This document shows positions 50,101 to 61,103 of a stretch of DNA of 64,000 bases, piece by piece. Made by a program: the position numbers and the translations under genes. The notes below the pieces were generated by a model. The model ran no database searches, was not told the DNA's origin, and worked only from the letters and a program-made list of their open reading frames with translations. Positions within the stretch are counted from its first letter, which is position 1. The number at the start of each line of letters is the position of its first letter. This stretch comes from Morella rubra (lineage: Eukaryota; Streptophyta; Magnoliopsida; Fagales; Myricaceae), in assembly GCA_003952965.2 (NCBI GenBank), contig CM025856.1, positions 4,370,517 through 4,434,516 of the forward strand. Direction: 5' to 3'.

Positions 50101-50543
50101 TTACTAAATTTTATGCACCCTTCATACAAAGGATCGTCTGCATCTTTAAGCATGTCATAAAACTTTGCAGTATTTTCAGTAGGAAGTGGATCTCTTTGTT
50201 CTCGTACATTATGGGATTGTGTTTCCGGTACTAATGGAAATACCTCGTGTAATAGTTCATGCAGCCCAGATGATGGTTCACACATTTCATTATCNNNNNN
50301 NNNNNNNNNNNNNNNNNNNNNNNNNNNNNNNNNNNNNNNNNNNNNNNNNNNNNNNNNNNNNNNNNNNNNNNNNNNNNNNNNNNNNNNNNNNNNNNNNNNN
50401 NNNNNNNNNNNNNNNNNNNNNNNNNNNNNNNNNNNNNNNNNNNNNNNNNNNNNNNNNNNNNNNNNNNNNNNNNNNNNNNNNNNNNNGACTCCCAACACAT
50501 ATTCACTTGTCCCGCGTTTCTTTTTCATCCAACTCTTGTCCAT
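47175..50543 (-). pseudogene. CACTA transposase TNP2-like (frameshifted, with assembly gap)
   Basis: The start at 50543 (MDKSWMKKKRGTSEYVLGV) is a transposase-associated domain. Reading continues across 192 Ns to 49461. The CPNGCMLFWNENE and C-x2-C motifs near 49900-49845 are typical. The frame then shifts, apparently by one lost base near 49470, into 49470-48325, which holds the Transposase_21 domain (CPCC near 49215, DVMHIEKNV near 48935-48905) and the beginning of DUF4218 (HLVVHLVAE). DUF4218 continues at 48243-47986, and the 47738-47175 frame matches DUF4216. The gaps between these frames include probable introns. TNP2 is the cut-and-paste transposase. With the frameshift it would be non-functional unless that is a sequencing error. 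Confidence 0.85.
50295..50486. other. assembly gap (192 N)
   Basis: A run of N inside the TNP2 first exon. The true length of the missing sequence is unknown. Confidence 0.99.
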
Positions 50544-51039
50544 GAGCGACAGTAATAACTATATGAAATGCAACAAAAAAGATTATGCATAAGATTTAAT
50601 GTTCATCACATTTTATCAAGATTTTTCAATAAAACTAACATAAATTAATAAAACAACACACATAAATACCAACAAAACTGTAATTAAACAGCATACACAT
50701 TGTTAAACTTAGAGACTGGCTTCGTTTCACCTCAGGTTAGACCTCCAACGTCAGTGTAGACCTAAAATTCAAACAAACATCCAATCTCCAATAAAACAAA
50801 AAGGAAAAAAGAACAAACAAATAATAGTTAATTGACGAAGAGAATTCAAAATACCACTGACCTGTGAAAGAGTAATATGTTATCGGCAAGTCACCTAGTG
50901 TCCCTCAATCACAGTTACGAAAACCACTGTAGTTGAGACTATTGAGTTCAACTGTCAAAGAAATTTGAAAATAGATTTTTAATAAAGATACCTGGTCCAA
51001 AAAAAATAGTAAAAACAGCGGACTTTTGGACATCAATAA

Positions 51040-52160
51040 ATTCATACATTCCAATTCATATTTTTCAGCAACCAATTCAGCAACCAATTCATATATTTTC
51101 AAATAAATTCATACATTCCAATTCATATTTTTCAGCAACCAATTCATATTCCAATCCAATTCATATATTTTCAGCAACCAATTCATATATTTTCAAATAA
51201 ATTCATACATTCCAATTCATATATTCCCAATTCATACAACAATAAATTCATACATTTAATTCATATATTTTCAGCAACCAATTCATATATTTTCAGCATA
51301 CATTCCAATTCATATTTTTCAGCAATTCATAAACCAAATATATTTTCAACAATAAATTCATACATTCAATTCATATATTTTCAGCAACCAATTCATATAT
51401 TTTCAAATAAATTCATACATTCCAATTCATATTTTTCAGCAACCAATTCATATAAACCAATTCATACAACAATAAATTCATACATTCCAATTCATATATT
51501 TTTTGCAACGAATCATACACAAAAGATATATTTTCAGCAACCAATTCATACAGGGTAAATTCATACATTCAATTCCAGCAACCAATTCATACAAACCAAT
51601 TATATATTTTCAAATAAATTCATACATTAATTCATATATTTTCAGCAACCAATTCATACAAACCAATTCATATATTTTCAGCAATAAATTCATACATTTA
51701 ATTCATATATTTTCAGCAACCAATTCATACAAACCAATTCATATATTTTCAAATAAATTCATACATTCTAATTCATATATTTTCAGCAACCAATATTCAT
51801 ATATTTCATTCATATATTTTCAGCAACCAATTCATACAAACCAATTATATTTTCAACAATAAATTCATACATTCCAATTCATATATTTTCAGCAACCAAT
51901 TCATACATTTCAAAAGATATATTTTCAGCAACCAATTCATATATTTTCAGGAATAAATTCATACATTCCAATTCATTATTTTTCATACAGCAATTCAGAG
52001 GCATTCATACATTTCATATTCCAATTCATATATTTCAGCAACCAATTCATACAGCAACCAATTCATACATTCCAATTACTATTTCTCATCAAAAAATTCA
52101 TATATTTTCAGCAACCAATTCATATAATAGTATAATACAACAAGTCAACAACCAATTCAT
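51040..52160. repeat. minisatellite in the CACTA element
   Basis: Dozens of alternating short units built from CAACCAATTCATA, AATAAATTCATACATTC and CAATTCATATATTTTCAG, arranged irregularly over 1.1 kb. It lies upstream of the TNP2 start, towards the element's right end. Confidence 0.9.
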
Positions 52161-52449
52161 AAGCCAACACTCCAACAAAACCAATCTCCAATCTCCAACA
52201 CAACAGAACCTAATAATCCAATTCGTAAGCCCTGACCTCCAATCTCCATATAATTAATTTCATTCATATTTTATAAAATACGAAAATATACATTGAGTCT
52301 AAGTCACTGACCTGAACAGCAATGCAAAACCAACACGGTTGAATTATTCCGCGAATTTCGAATAGGGGGAGCTAAAATTTGCAAAATTAAAAGGGGGAGG
52401 AGATTTGAAGTGCGAATGGGAGGTGGGGGGTGCTGAAATTGGCAGAGGG

Positions 52450-52650
52450 GGCGGGGGGCTGAAACTGGGGGGGGGGGGGGGGGGCTCACGGGGGGGGGGG
52501 GGGGGGAGGGGGAGGGGGGAGGTGAATCGCAAGAGGGGGGCTGTTGAAATCGCGATAGGGGGCGCGGGAGGAGGGGATTTCTAGCGGTGGTGATTTGGGG
52601 GGGCGGGGGGGCTGTTGAAATGGCGAATGGGGAGGGGGGGATCTGAAATC
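52450..52650. repeat. G-rich low-complexity tract
   Basis: G runs longer than 10 bases near 52468-52484 and 52491-52506, with flanking GGGGAGG-type sequence to 52630. These could form G-quadruplexes on the + strand. Confidence 0.85.
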
Positions 52651-52724
52651 GCGAAGGGGGGAAGAAGAAGGGGGAAGAAGAAGAGGGGCGTGGGATGGGG
52701 AAAAAAAAAGGCCAAAACGCACGT

Positions 52725-52985
52725 TTAACTAAGTCTATAGCGGGGGTCACTGACCGCCGCTATAGACTTACTTAGCTGCGGTTTTAAGACAACCACCGCT
52801 ACATGTAATCTATAGCGGCAGTCAGTGACCGCCGCTATATCAACCGCTGTTAATTTGACTTTATAGTGGCGGTTTGTGACCGCCGCTATAGGTGTATTTT
52901 CGGTCACGTTTGAAATAAACCGCCGGGATATAGGGTATATAGCGGCGGTTTTGTTGACCGCCACTGTAGACCTGTTTTTTTGTAG
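52725..52985. repeat. CACTA subterminal repeats, right
   Basis: Several copies of TATAGCGGCGGTCA-like motifs in both orientations, partner of 44440-44805. Confidence 0.85.
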
Positions 52986-53054
52986 TGCCACTTCTATCAT
53001 GTCCTCTATTCGCCCCTACTTCTTAGTTGATTTTAACATCTAGTAACAAGTTTC

Positions 53055-53367
53055 GATTATTTTTTGTTGTATAATGGCCGAATCAAATTAAGGGGAGGAT
53101 TGATTTTTTTTTTTTCTTTAAACATGAGGAGCGATAATCAAACAAATTGAAACTTGAGAGGAACGTATATATTAGTTGATCGAATTAATATCGTCATCTA
53201 AAGGTGACAATTAGTACTATTGCCTCAACTTCTACAAGAAGGCCCTACACGTTTGGAACCCTTAATTAATATCCTCACCGAACTCATCTACTTATTTCAA
53301 CTCCTACATAAAGGCCCTATATTTGCTTTCGTTGGACATGTAAGAAGGATTAAATTAAGAGAATTTT
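53055..53367 (+). repeat. duplicated S-RNase promoter without a gene
   Basis: About 310 bp matching 53703-54017, the promoter and leader of S-RNase B. It ends at TTAAGAGAA, exactly before the position of the ATG. Its TATA-equivalent reads TACATAAAGG instead of TATATAAAGG. The 330 bp that follow repeat the more distal upstream sequence. Confidence 0.85.
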
Positions 53368-53958
53368 AATATCTGGAAACAAGTTTCTTCTCCACTGTGT
53401 GTCTCTGTCAAGTCACCCTTCATCCACCTTAAGCCAACCCCTTGTGATTAAATTCATCTATGATTCAAAGCAATTCTGTGGAGCTAGCCTAGTCAAACCC
53501 GGCCCTCACAAGAGCAGATATTTAAGCTGGAGGTTATAATGGATATGAAAGGAACGGTTTACTACTTCAATATTGTGGTTGTTAATATTTAGTGTTAAGA
53601 GTCATGGTCGACCATGCTATTCACGTTGGACCTTAAAAAAATCATGAGAATTTTTTACTTTCTCAACGTCTTCAGTTATTTTGTCTAAAATGGGGCATTT
53701 CGATTATTTTTCGTTGTATAATGACCGAATCAAATTAAGGGGAGGATTGATTTTTTTTTTTTCTTTAAACATGAGGAGCGATATATAATCAGACAAATTA
53801 AAACTTGAGAGGAACGTATATATTAGTTGATCGAATTAATATCGTCATCTAAAGATGACAATTAGTACTATTCCCTCAACTTCTACAAGAAGGCCCTGCA
53901 CGTTTGGAACCCTAAATTAATATCCTCACCGAACTCATCTACTTATTTCCTCAACTCC

Positions 53959-53968
53959 TATATAAAGG
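53959..53968 (+). promoter_or_regulatory. TATA box of S-RNase B
   Basis: TATATAAAGG, 59 bp before the ATG at 54018, as in copy A. Confidence 0.75.
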
Positions 53969-54017
53969 CCCTATATATGCTTTCGTTGGACATGTAAGAA
54001 GGATTAAATTAAGAGAA

Positions 54018-54977
54018 ATGAGAGTGTTGTTTATAGCGGCCTGCATATTGGTTCTTGCCATTGCGGTATGGGTTCGAAGAGTAACTTTTTTTTCTTCTTT
54101 TGTAGACAGACAGGCTCTGTCGCAGGATCTAATACTAGCTGCTGCTTATGATTATGATTATTCCTTATTATCCATGCAATGGCCAAAATCGTTCTGTAAC
54201 ACCGGACAAGTGGAATGTTCACAAGTGCCAGCAGATTTCACCATACATGGACTATGGCCGCAGAAGAATGGGCAGCCTGTCAAGTGCCCGGGCGAACCTC
54301 GATATGATGATGCAATGGTATTCTCTTTTATATATATATATATATATACGTTTATCTCCCTGTAATGATCCAAATTCCATCACAGCCGTCTCATGCATGT
54401 TCACTTAATTTCCTCATGCAGTTGAAAGGCAATGTAAGTCTCACCAATACCATGAACCAAATTTGGCCTAGCCTGAATCCTCGAAAGCCGAATGAAAAGT
54501 TTTGGGGGGATGAATGGGAAAAACACGGCACTTGCACCAACTCCGTATACAAATACACGCAAAATGATTACTTCCAGCTTACTTGTGACAGCCACTTGGG
54601 TTCGGCAGCGGCTGCTCTCAAGCCTTAAGAACAAGGGTTAATTTAGATTTCATTCTTTATTTAATGAAAATTTTAAATATTTCGGTGATTGACTCCAGAT
54701 CGAGATTTATATCATGTTTTAAACCAATTCCTTTGTTCTTTCTCAAACAGGTATTGTTCCAGGCACATCACACTCCATTTATGACTACAAGAATGCTATC
54801 ATCGAATCTGAATTGAACCATATCCCAACATTTCAATGTAATTCTGATTGGCAGGGAACAGTGCAACTGCTAGAAATTAGATTTTGTATAGAACAAACTG
54901 GCAGGCATCTTCAAGACTGCAACCTGCCGATTACGGATCCGTGGTGTGACAAGGTGGACAAGATTGCATTTCCCTAG
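54018..54977 (+). pseudogene. S-RNase-type ribonuclease T2, copy B (2-bp frameshift in exon 2)
   Basis: The exon layout is the same as in copy A: 54018-54317, 54422 to about 54637, and 54751-54977. Signal peptide, FTIHGLWP (His77) and EKHGTC are intact. After CTC ACT-like coding sequence near 54590, two bases present in copy A (within AGAG of the CDRATW codons) are missing. The frame then reads LGSAAAALKP and stops at 54626-54628, giving 168 residues without the FQC, EIRFC and terminal Cys blocks. Exon 3 itself is open in the correct frame and ends with KIAFP and TAG at 54975-54977, so the lesion is confined to exon 2. Residues 85-100 (QPVKCPGEPRYDDAM) look like the ancestral form. The likely product lacks conserved cysteines and would misfold. 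A sequencing error or a recent loss of function are both possible. Confidence 0.85.
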
Positions 54978-55054
54978 TATGGCGACCCAGTATGCAGACT
55001 TGGTCAACAGGAACATTATATGTGTTTTTTCAGAATGTCTATCCTACTTAGCAC

Positions 55055-55080
55055 CTTTTTTTTTTTTTTTTTTTGCTAGG
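55055..55080 (-). mobile_element. minute 5'-truncated retroposon (26 bp) with 16-bp target duplication
   Basis: A poly(T) run ending GCTAGG is bracketed by perfect copies of CTATCCTACTTAGCAC (55039-55054 and 55081-55096). The homologous site in copy A (near 40333-40348) has a single copy, with one change, and no insert. Confidence 0.8.
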
Positions 55081-57061
55081 CTATCCTACTTAGCACTTAA
55101 TCCTAAAATAAAATGCATTATCTGGATGCGGTTTCCTATCTATGTTGTCAAGTGTGTCTGTCCTGAGACCGAAAATTATCTGAAACTCAATTCCATTACT
55201 TTCTTCCCCTTTAATGCAAAAACATATATATATATACTGAGCAATCTGGCTGCTAAATTTTCGTAGCATTTTTACGTAAATAATGAAAAAAAAACAGTTA
55301 TCACAAACAAAACTCCGATCAAACCAAAATCTCAAGAAATTGATCTCCCCGACTCCCCCACCACAATGTTGCGGAGTGCACTTCAGAGGGAGCCGTCTCC
55401 CCTCCTCCGCAAGTCCCCGTCGTATCCCGTACAAGATCTCCCAAAATTTAAGACAAATATACATGTACAACAAAAAGGAGGGCCACGTAACTCCAGAAAT
55501 GATTATGTTAGTAGTAAACAGCTGACCGAATTAAGGAATAAGGAGTATAGCCAGAGGATCAGAAAGTCACATTACATATATAATTACACCCCCCCCCCCC
55601 CCATCAGCCATTGGGCTGTGAAGATCTCATTGGAGAGCATCCTGAAAATTAAATCTTCAGCTGATATTTTTTTGTGTTCGGAAAACAGAAATCAAAAAAT
55701 CTTGGGTCCATAGATTTTGAAGTGTTGCATTTTTCTCTATTTTTGTTATGCTTTTTGGTTCAGAAGAATCACGTGCTCGGGAAAAGAAGTGTGGCAGCTG
55801 ACTCCAGCATAATTAGAGTGGCCCAACAGCATATTGCATGCAGAAAGTCCATTTTACCAAGTTTTTTAGCCAGAGGTCCTGTTATAAATCCCAGACCATA
55901 CCATCAATCATAACAAAGTCTTCATCAAGTTTGGAAATTAACCAAATGGAGAAAATATTATTTTTCATTTATAAGTTTTGCACTTTACACTCTAAACTAC
56001 CACTTTTGAGATATTGTACCCTCTAACTACTGTCAAATTTTTAGACTAAAATGGCAATAATGCCCTTAACCCACTTTGCATGTATTAAAATATTGTTGTT
56101 ATTAAATTCTCGAAAGGTATTATTTTATATACAACTACACTTGTCCAAGTCTAGTAGGAACAAAAGCTTTTATAACCAGCTAACTACATTATGTGAAAGG
56201 GGTTTATCAACTCTAACAATTCTTGAGTTTTCTTTTTACATTGCCAAGGATTGACATATGAGAAAGGGGTTTCTCATACATATAATAACTTTGTAAGAGA
56301 TTTGTTTCTGCTCGTCCTAAACAAAATCTGGAGCTATTATGGTATTATGCTCTCTAATAATATTGAGATCTTCGCAGCCAGTGATAGTTTGGATGAGTTT
56401 GGAGGAAATGGGAACAAAGTACTTGACACTACTCCTAATAAAACAAAAAGGCTTAACAATATTCCTAAGATTGAATCCAACATCTATAATCATGCCGATT
56501 GACCCTGCATTTGCAATAATTGACCTGATATTACTAGAAATTCAACTGATTGACACGGGACATGAAAGCAATAGGTTAAAACCAGTGAAATACCAAACTG
56601 TTTCTATACAGAAATCTCCATGAGCTATTATGCCAAAAAAACATGGCGATTTTGGACATAAACAGGTGATATCAACTCCATTGCAATAAAGAATGAAGAA
56701 GTTAGAAACGGTGTAGATAATTAACAACTGATATCAATCCCTAGACCATATATTGTGCTGTAAAAAGTACTTTGAAAAGGAGAATGTAACTGCAAACTTT
56801 GGCTATAATAAGATAATTTAACCTTATAATGCTGTGCCCATTGACCACCTCAACCAAACCTTAAGCAGCACGCAATAATGTGGAAGTCAAATAATTAATT
56901 ACAAACATTAGAGATTAAACCTAAAGGACAGCAAAAAGTAGTTTAGCATGGAAGCTGGTGAAATTCTCTCAACTCCTCGTTATTGGTCAAGAGGAGAACC
57001 TTCCTGGTTTGAATATATATACTAATTGAACACACATAGAAATATAGCCCTTCAACCATTT

Positions 57062-58213
57062 TCAAGAATTCCCTTGTGCAAATTCACTTCCTCCATGGAC
57101 AGAAGTAAGGGTCTCTTCGTAAGTAATCAACTGCAACGAGAGAGGTACAGCATGACCAATTGGTAGATTAATCGTCTCATTGGTCGAGGAGTCATACAAG
57201 ACCAGCTCCCCATCAGATTTGTCCAAGAAAATCGTGTCGTTCTTCCAAAATCCCAAGGGTCTTATAGTTCCCGTAAGAGGTCCAATAGTGAACAGCTTGG
57301 TCCAGGACTCCTTCACACCGTATTCGAGCAACAACCATATATCCAAGCCAAACGGTTCTTCCTCTTTGACATGAACAGCAAGAGCAACCAGTTCATTCAA
57401 CACGAAGAAGTTTCTCCAACTATGATACTCATCCCCTATATTGCTTTCATCTGGCAGCGATGTTCTTAGGAATACCTCGTTGCTCATGTCGAATGACAAA
57501 ATAGCCTCCCAGTCAGCGCCCTTTGCCCACCAAGAAGCCATCCCCTTAGTATATGCCCTATTACCTTTCCAACCATCAACAATGTAACAGGGGATGGGGT
57601 TGTTGTCAACTTTTCTCCAAGAATTGGTACTTAAGCTATATACTTCAGTTTGGTATGTGCAGTCATCCTCATAATAGGAGTGAGTGTCCGGGTCGTGGAG
57701 TTCGAGAAGCCTGATTATCTTGTAGTCATTTGTATCGACATCATAACCAAATCCGAGACCAGTCGTTCTGACGATATGCCCGGCAGGAAAGCGGGGCACG
57801 TTTGATCTTGGAACAACCTTTGTTTCTTTAGTTGCAGGATTCCACAGAACAGTATTCAAATCATAGTTATCACACAGACAAACAAGACCATTGCAAGAGC
57901 CGGCAATAAAAACATCTACTTTCTTGTCGATCTCAAAATATGGTGAAGGTATGGGTCCTGAAAGATATACTTGGAGCGTTTTATAAGAGAGACAGGAGAC
58001 AAGATAATCATCGGTGGTTCTATCACGACGGTGAACGAGAAGAAGGGAACTCTTGTTCTTGTTGTGGAGGAGGTGTTTATGGGCAAAGTTTCGGTGAGTA
58101 ATGAGAGCATACCAGGCTTTGCAGACGCACTTGAATCGCAAAAGAGAGATGACCGGCAAGCATAGCAGAATCTGTATGACCGCATCTTCTGATAATTCAC
58201 CGGTCTTCAACAT
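57062..58213 (-). CDS. S-locus F-box-like protein (SLF/SFB type), intact, 383 aa
   Basis: A single-exon frame on the minus strand starts at 58213 (MLKTGELSEDAVIQILLCLP) and stops at 57064-57062. Residues about 4-47 form an F-box (LLRFKCVCKAW core), which binds SKP1-like subunits. The rest is an FBA/kelch-like region with GSCNGLVCLCD, LWNPATKETK, GLGFGYDVDTNDYK, STNSWRK, SFDMSNEVF, WRNFFVLNE and WLLLEYGVKESWTKLF motifs, as in SLF/SFB and related F-box proteins. Length (370-410 aa) and lack of introns fit the family. SLF proteins act in pollen as SCF E3 receptors that recognise non-self S-RNases for ubiquitination. The gene lies tail-to-tail with S-RNase B, 2.1 kb from its stop. F-box genes outside S-loci share this architecture, so the role rests on context. 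Confidence 0.85.
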   Translation of the reverse strand: MLKTGELSEDAVIQILLCLPVISLLRFKCVCKAWYALITHRNFAHKHLLHNKNKSSLLLVHRRDRTTDDYLVSCLSYKTLQVYLSGPIPSPYFEIDKKVDVFIAGSCNGLVCLCDNYDLNTVLWNPATKETKVVPRSNVPRFPAGHIVRTTGLGFGYDVDTNDYKIIRLLELHDPDTHSYYEDDCTYQTEVYSLSTNSWRKVDNNPIPCYIVDGWKGNRAYTKGMASWWAKGADWEAILSFDMSNEVFLRTSLPDESNIGDEYHSWRNFFVLNELVALAVHVKEEEPFGLDIWLLLEYGVKESWTKLFTIGPLTGTIRPLGFWKNDTIFLDKSDGELVLYDSSTNETINLPIGHAVPLSLQLITYEETLTSVHGGSEFAQGNS

Positions 58214-59883
58214 TGCGCGTTTCTGGATCTGTGACTTGGTTAGAGAGTAACAAGGAGAGGGATTCGTACAATCCGCCTATCGGAGGATTTCCGGGATCTT
58301 TAGTTGTGATTAACGTTGGGTAGGTGATGTCAGATGCCCATCGTTAGCGTTTGAGTTTTTATGAAGTGGGACTAATGGTTTGTGTGGCGGTTGGTGACTG
58401 GCCTTAATTAATGTTGAGGTAGGTAAATTAATATTAAATAAACGGTTGGATTGGGCATATCATTGACGTGGATTTCATTGAAGATGAACAAATATCTGGT
58501 GACAAGTTTCTTTGCTTCTTGGTATATTTAATGTTGAGGTAGCTGTACTACCTCATTGAACATTTATATGCATAAAAAGACGACTCCCACGCGAATTTAC
58601 GAACAAAATTAAGAGCTTTGTTCTATTGAAATTGGGTCTCGATTCAAATAATATATTTAATATAAAGATTCATGTGTATTTTTTATTTGGACAAAATATA
58701 TTTTTTATTTATAAACTACCGTTATACTTTGCACTCTAAACTATAATCTTTAAGATATTATAAAACTCACAAACTATCAATATTGAATACATTGCACTCT
58801 TTGTATATTTTTTTTTCCATTAAATTGGACTAAAATTGACTTTTATTGTTAAATAAAAGGATGATTATACCTTTAAATATAATTTATTATTCATTTGATT
58901 TTGATTTTTTAAGGACATAATTATCATTTCGTAAAAAGAAAAAATGTAAACATCTATCTAATTTGATCAAAAAAAGAGACGGAGAGTGTAAAATATATTA
59001 GGAATTTATAGTTTGTGGTACAATATCTTAAATGTGAGTATTTTATGGTGTAAAATATAAAACAAATGATAGTTCATGAGTGAAAAATATTTTTTTTTCT
59101 TTTTATTTTATTTCATCTTGACTACTGCAATTTGTACATGTGGATTTCTTTTCATTGTGAAATGGAACTTTCCCATTTCACGGATACGTGTGGACCCAAA
59201 ACAATCCAAATCATGTTCGGTGAGGTAATCAACTTGATTACAAAAAAAGGTGATCAAGTTGGATTGCCTTAACATAACCTTACTCTTTACATACTTCCTT
59301 GCTTAGAAACCTACTCTTTGCATGCTCTATTGTTTGACTTGATAAACTTTTTATGTTTCGATAAAAATAAAAAAAAGGTCCCATAGAAAACTAATGATTT
59401 TTTTTTTTTTTGTGAAGAAACAATTATTTGATAATGGTAAAATTTCGCATAGAAAATTAATGACATTTGTTCGCGAAGAAACAAGTTGATAGATAGTGAA
59501 AATGCCCATTAAGTAATAAGATAAAATACAAAAGCACTTAAAATGACCCAAATCCCTCCTATGAGTGAGATGTTTTCATTAAATTACCTAACGCACTGTA
59601 GACCACAAAGAACAAATGTTGGATGACTTCCTGCAATCTGGACCAATGGGAGGAAACTGCAACAAACATAACATCGTGCTAGAACAATATGCTATGTCCA
59701 TTAAACACATCAACCACACTCAGGTAGAAATCAAGAGGTGGTTAAGGTTTAGGGTTGGTGGTAATTTGCTCCATCTAAGATCACAATTTATAGTTTAGGC
59801 TAGTGACCTCCAATCATAATTTTACTACAATTATTTCTCCCATAATTCTATCCAAGGTGTATGGATATGAAGATGGCTCAACT
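58214..59883. other. intergenic DNA with a diverged inverted repeat
   Basis: 58214-58330 is the SLF upstream region, partly shared with SLF-A. Between about 58705 and 59095 the motifs AAACTATCA/TGATAGTT, TTTAAGATATT and TTACACTC/GAGTGTAA occur in inverted order, a probable old MITE whose relatives also lie near 41510-41640 and 55940-56045. Otherwise AT-rich with no gene recognised. Confidence 0.5.
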
Positions 59884-61103
59884 CACTACAAGAAACACGC
59901 GCTTTAGCCACACCGCGAGTTAAGGTTTCCTACTTTTCCGTTGAATCGTACTCAAAGGTAGCATTCATCTGTCCAATATTTTAAGATATCGAAATTTTAA
60001 ACAAGTTAAACATATTTTAAAATTTTCAATATCTATACACATTCTAAAAATTTTTCAAATTCTAATAAATTTTAATACCAAAATATTTCTAAAATTTTAT
60101 TAATATTCTTCAAAATTTCGAAAAACAAACGACACTTTGTCCACTTTGTCCGCGGGTAAGTCACATTCGTCAACCTTAAAACAAATGACCTCTACCGCTC
60201 GTCAACGACGGGTTTCACGGCCCGCAAATCTTCGAAATCAAAATTGCGCCACCGTGGAAAAAATCTCCACGCTAAATTGACGAGTCGGAGGTCGTGACTG
60301 CCTTGGTATCCCAGTCACCATTTTGCTATCGCCTCAATCCGTCAATCCGTCAAGAATACTTGTAGGGCCGACACTGGTGGTCGTCGCCAAAAGATTTCCT
60401 GACTGAGGTCTTACTGCCGACGAGCTGATACGAGTTGGGGAAGGTCATCAAAGAACCATGGTCTTCTTGCTCGTTGAGGATTTCCATCGACAGAAACTAT
60501 GGGAACTCGCAGGTCAGCTTAAAGTGCTAGATTTCTAGGTTTCAGCGGCTACTGTCTCAATCAAACAATCTGATTTCTTTGAGTTGGTTGGCTGATTTGG
60601 AAATTATCCTCTCCCTTATTTACTCTTCGCAGTAGGTCTCTGTCCCCACTCCTTGGGCCCAATTTCCCCCAAAATTGTAGCTATGGGTACTGAGTAGAGT
60701 AACTAACTGGTCGGATAGTGTAACTAGCAGAGTTGACCTCTTATATGTTAAATCAGTTTGATCCATACAATAATTTTTGTGGACTTAGTTTTACGAAAGT
60801 GTTCATCAAGAGGTGCATCAAGTTCAGAGAAAATCATGGGGTTATAGACCAGTCGCCGTGATACCTTGTGAAATGCATAGCGAACTGCTAGAAAAAAGGG
60901 GTGGAGAGATATTCCAAGTAGTCTACACTAAGGAGTTGATATGGTCCCATTTCCAAACACTAATGACTCCTCAATAAAGATTTGAATTAACGCTGGGTAA
61001 TTTCTTGTTTAAAATTGACAGGCGGAGATTAATATGCCGAAGCTTAACCCATAAATGGTAAGGGACTTTTTCCTTTATTTACCAAGTGACTGTTTGGATT
61101 TAT

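Larger units (their letters stand above)
44416..52987 (-). mobile_element. CACTA (En/Spm) DNA transposon, 8.6 kb
   Basis: Left end CACTACAGAAATAAAGACC and right end ...TTTTTTTGTAGTG form CACTA termini, flanked by a 3-bp duplication CCA (44413-44415 and 52988-52990). Subterminal arrays of TATAGCGGCGGTCA...TGACCGCCGCTATA motifs lie at both ends. On the minus strand it encodes a TNP2-type transposase and a second TNPA-like gene, the standard two-gene arrangement. It contains a run of N (50295-50486), a 1.1-kb minisatellite and long G tracts. It lies between the two S-RNase segments. Confidence 0.93.
53040..57027 (+). repeat. segmental duplication, copy B (S-RNase plus SLF 3' flank)
   Basis: Collinear partner of 38690-42594. 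It differs by an extra copy of the S-RNase promoter at its left end, a tiny poly(T) insertion at 55055-55080, loss of part of the intergenic DNA present at 40740-40960 and 41090-41210, and continuation into the SLF coding region at its right end. Confidence 0.9.

Noticed and set aside
51503-51862. 119-codon open frame
   Set aside because: Low-complexity translation of the CACTA minisatellite.
52304-52750. Proline/serine-rich minus-strand open frames
   Set aside because: Translation of G-rich low-complexity DNA at the CACTA end. No start context or conservation.
57916-58200. Alternative minus-strand frame and + strand frame 57971-58165 over the SLF gene
   Set aside because: Shadows of the 383-codon SLF frame, which carries all conserved motifs.
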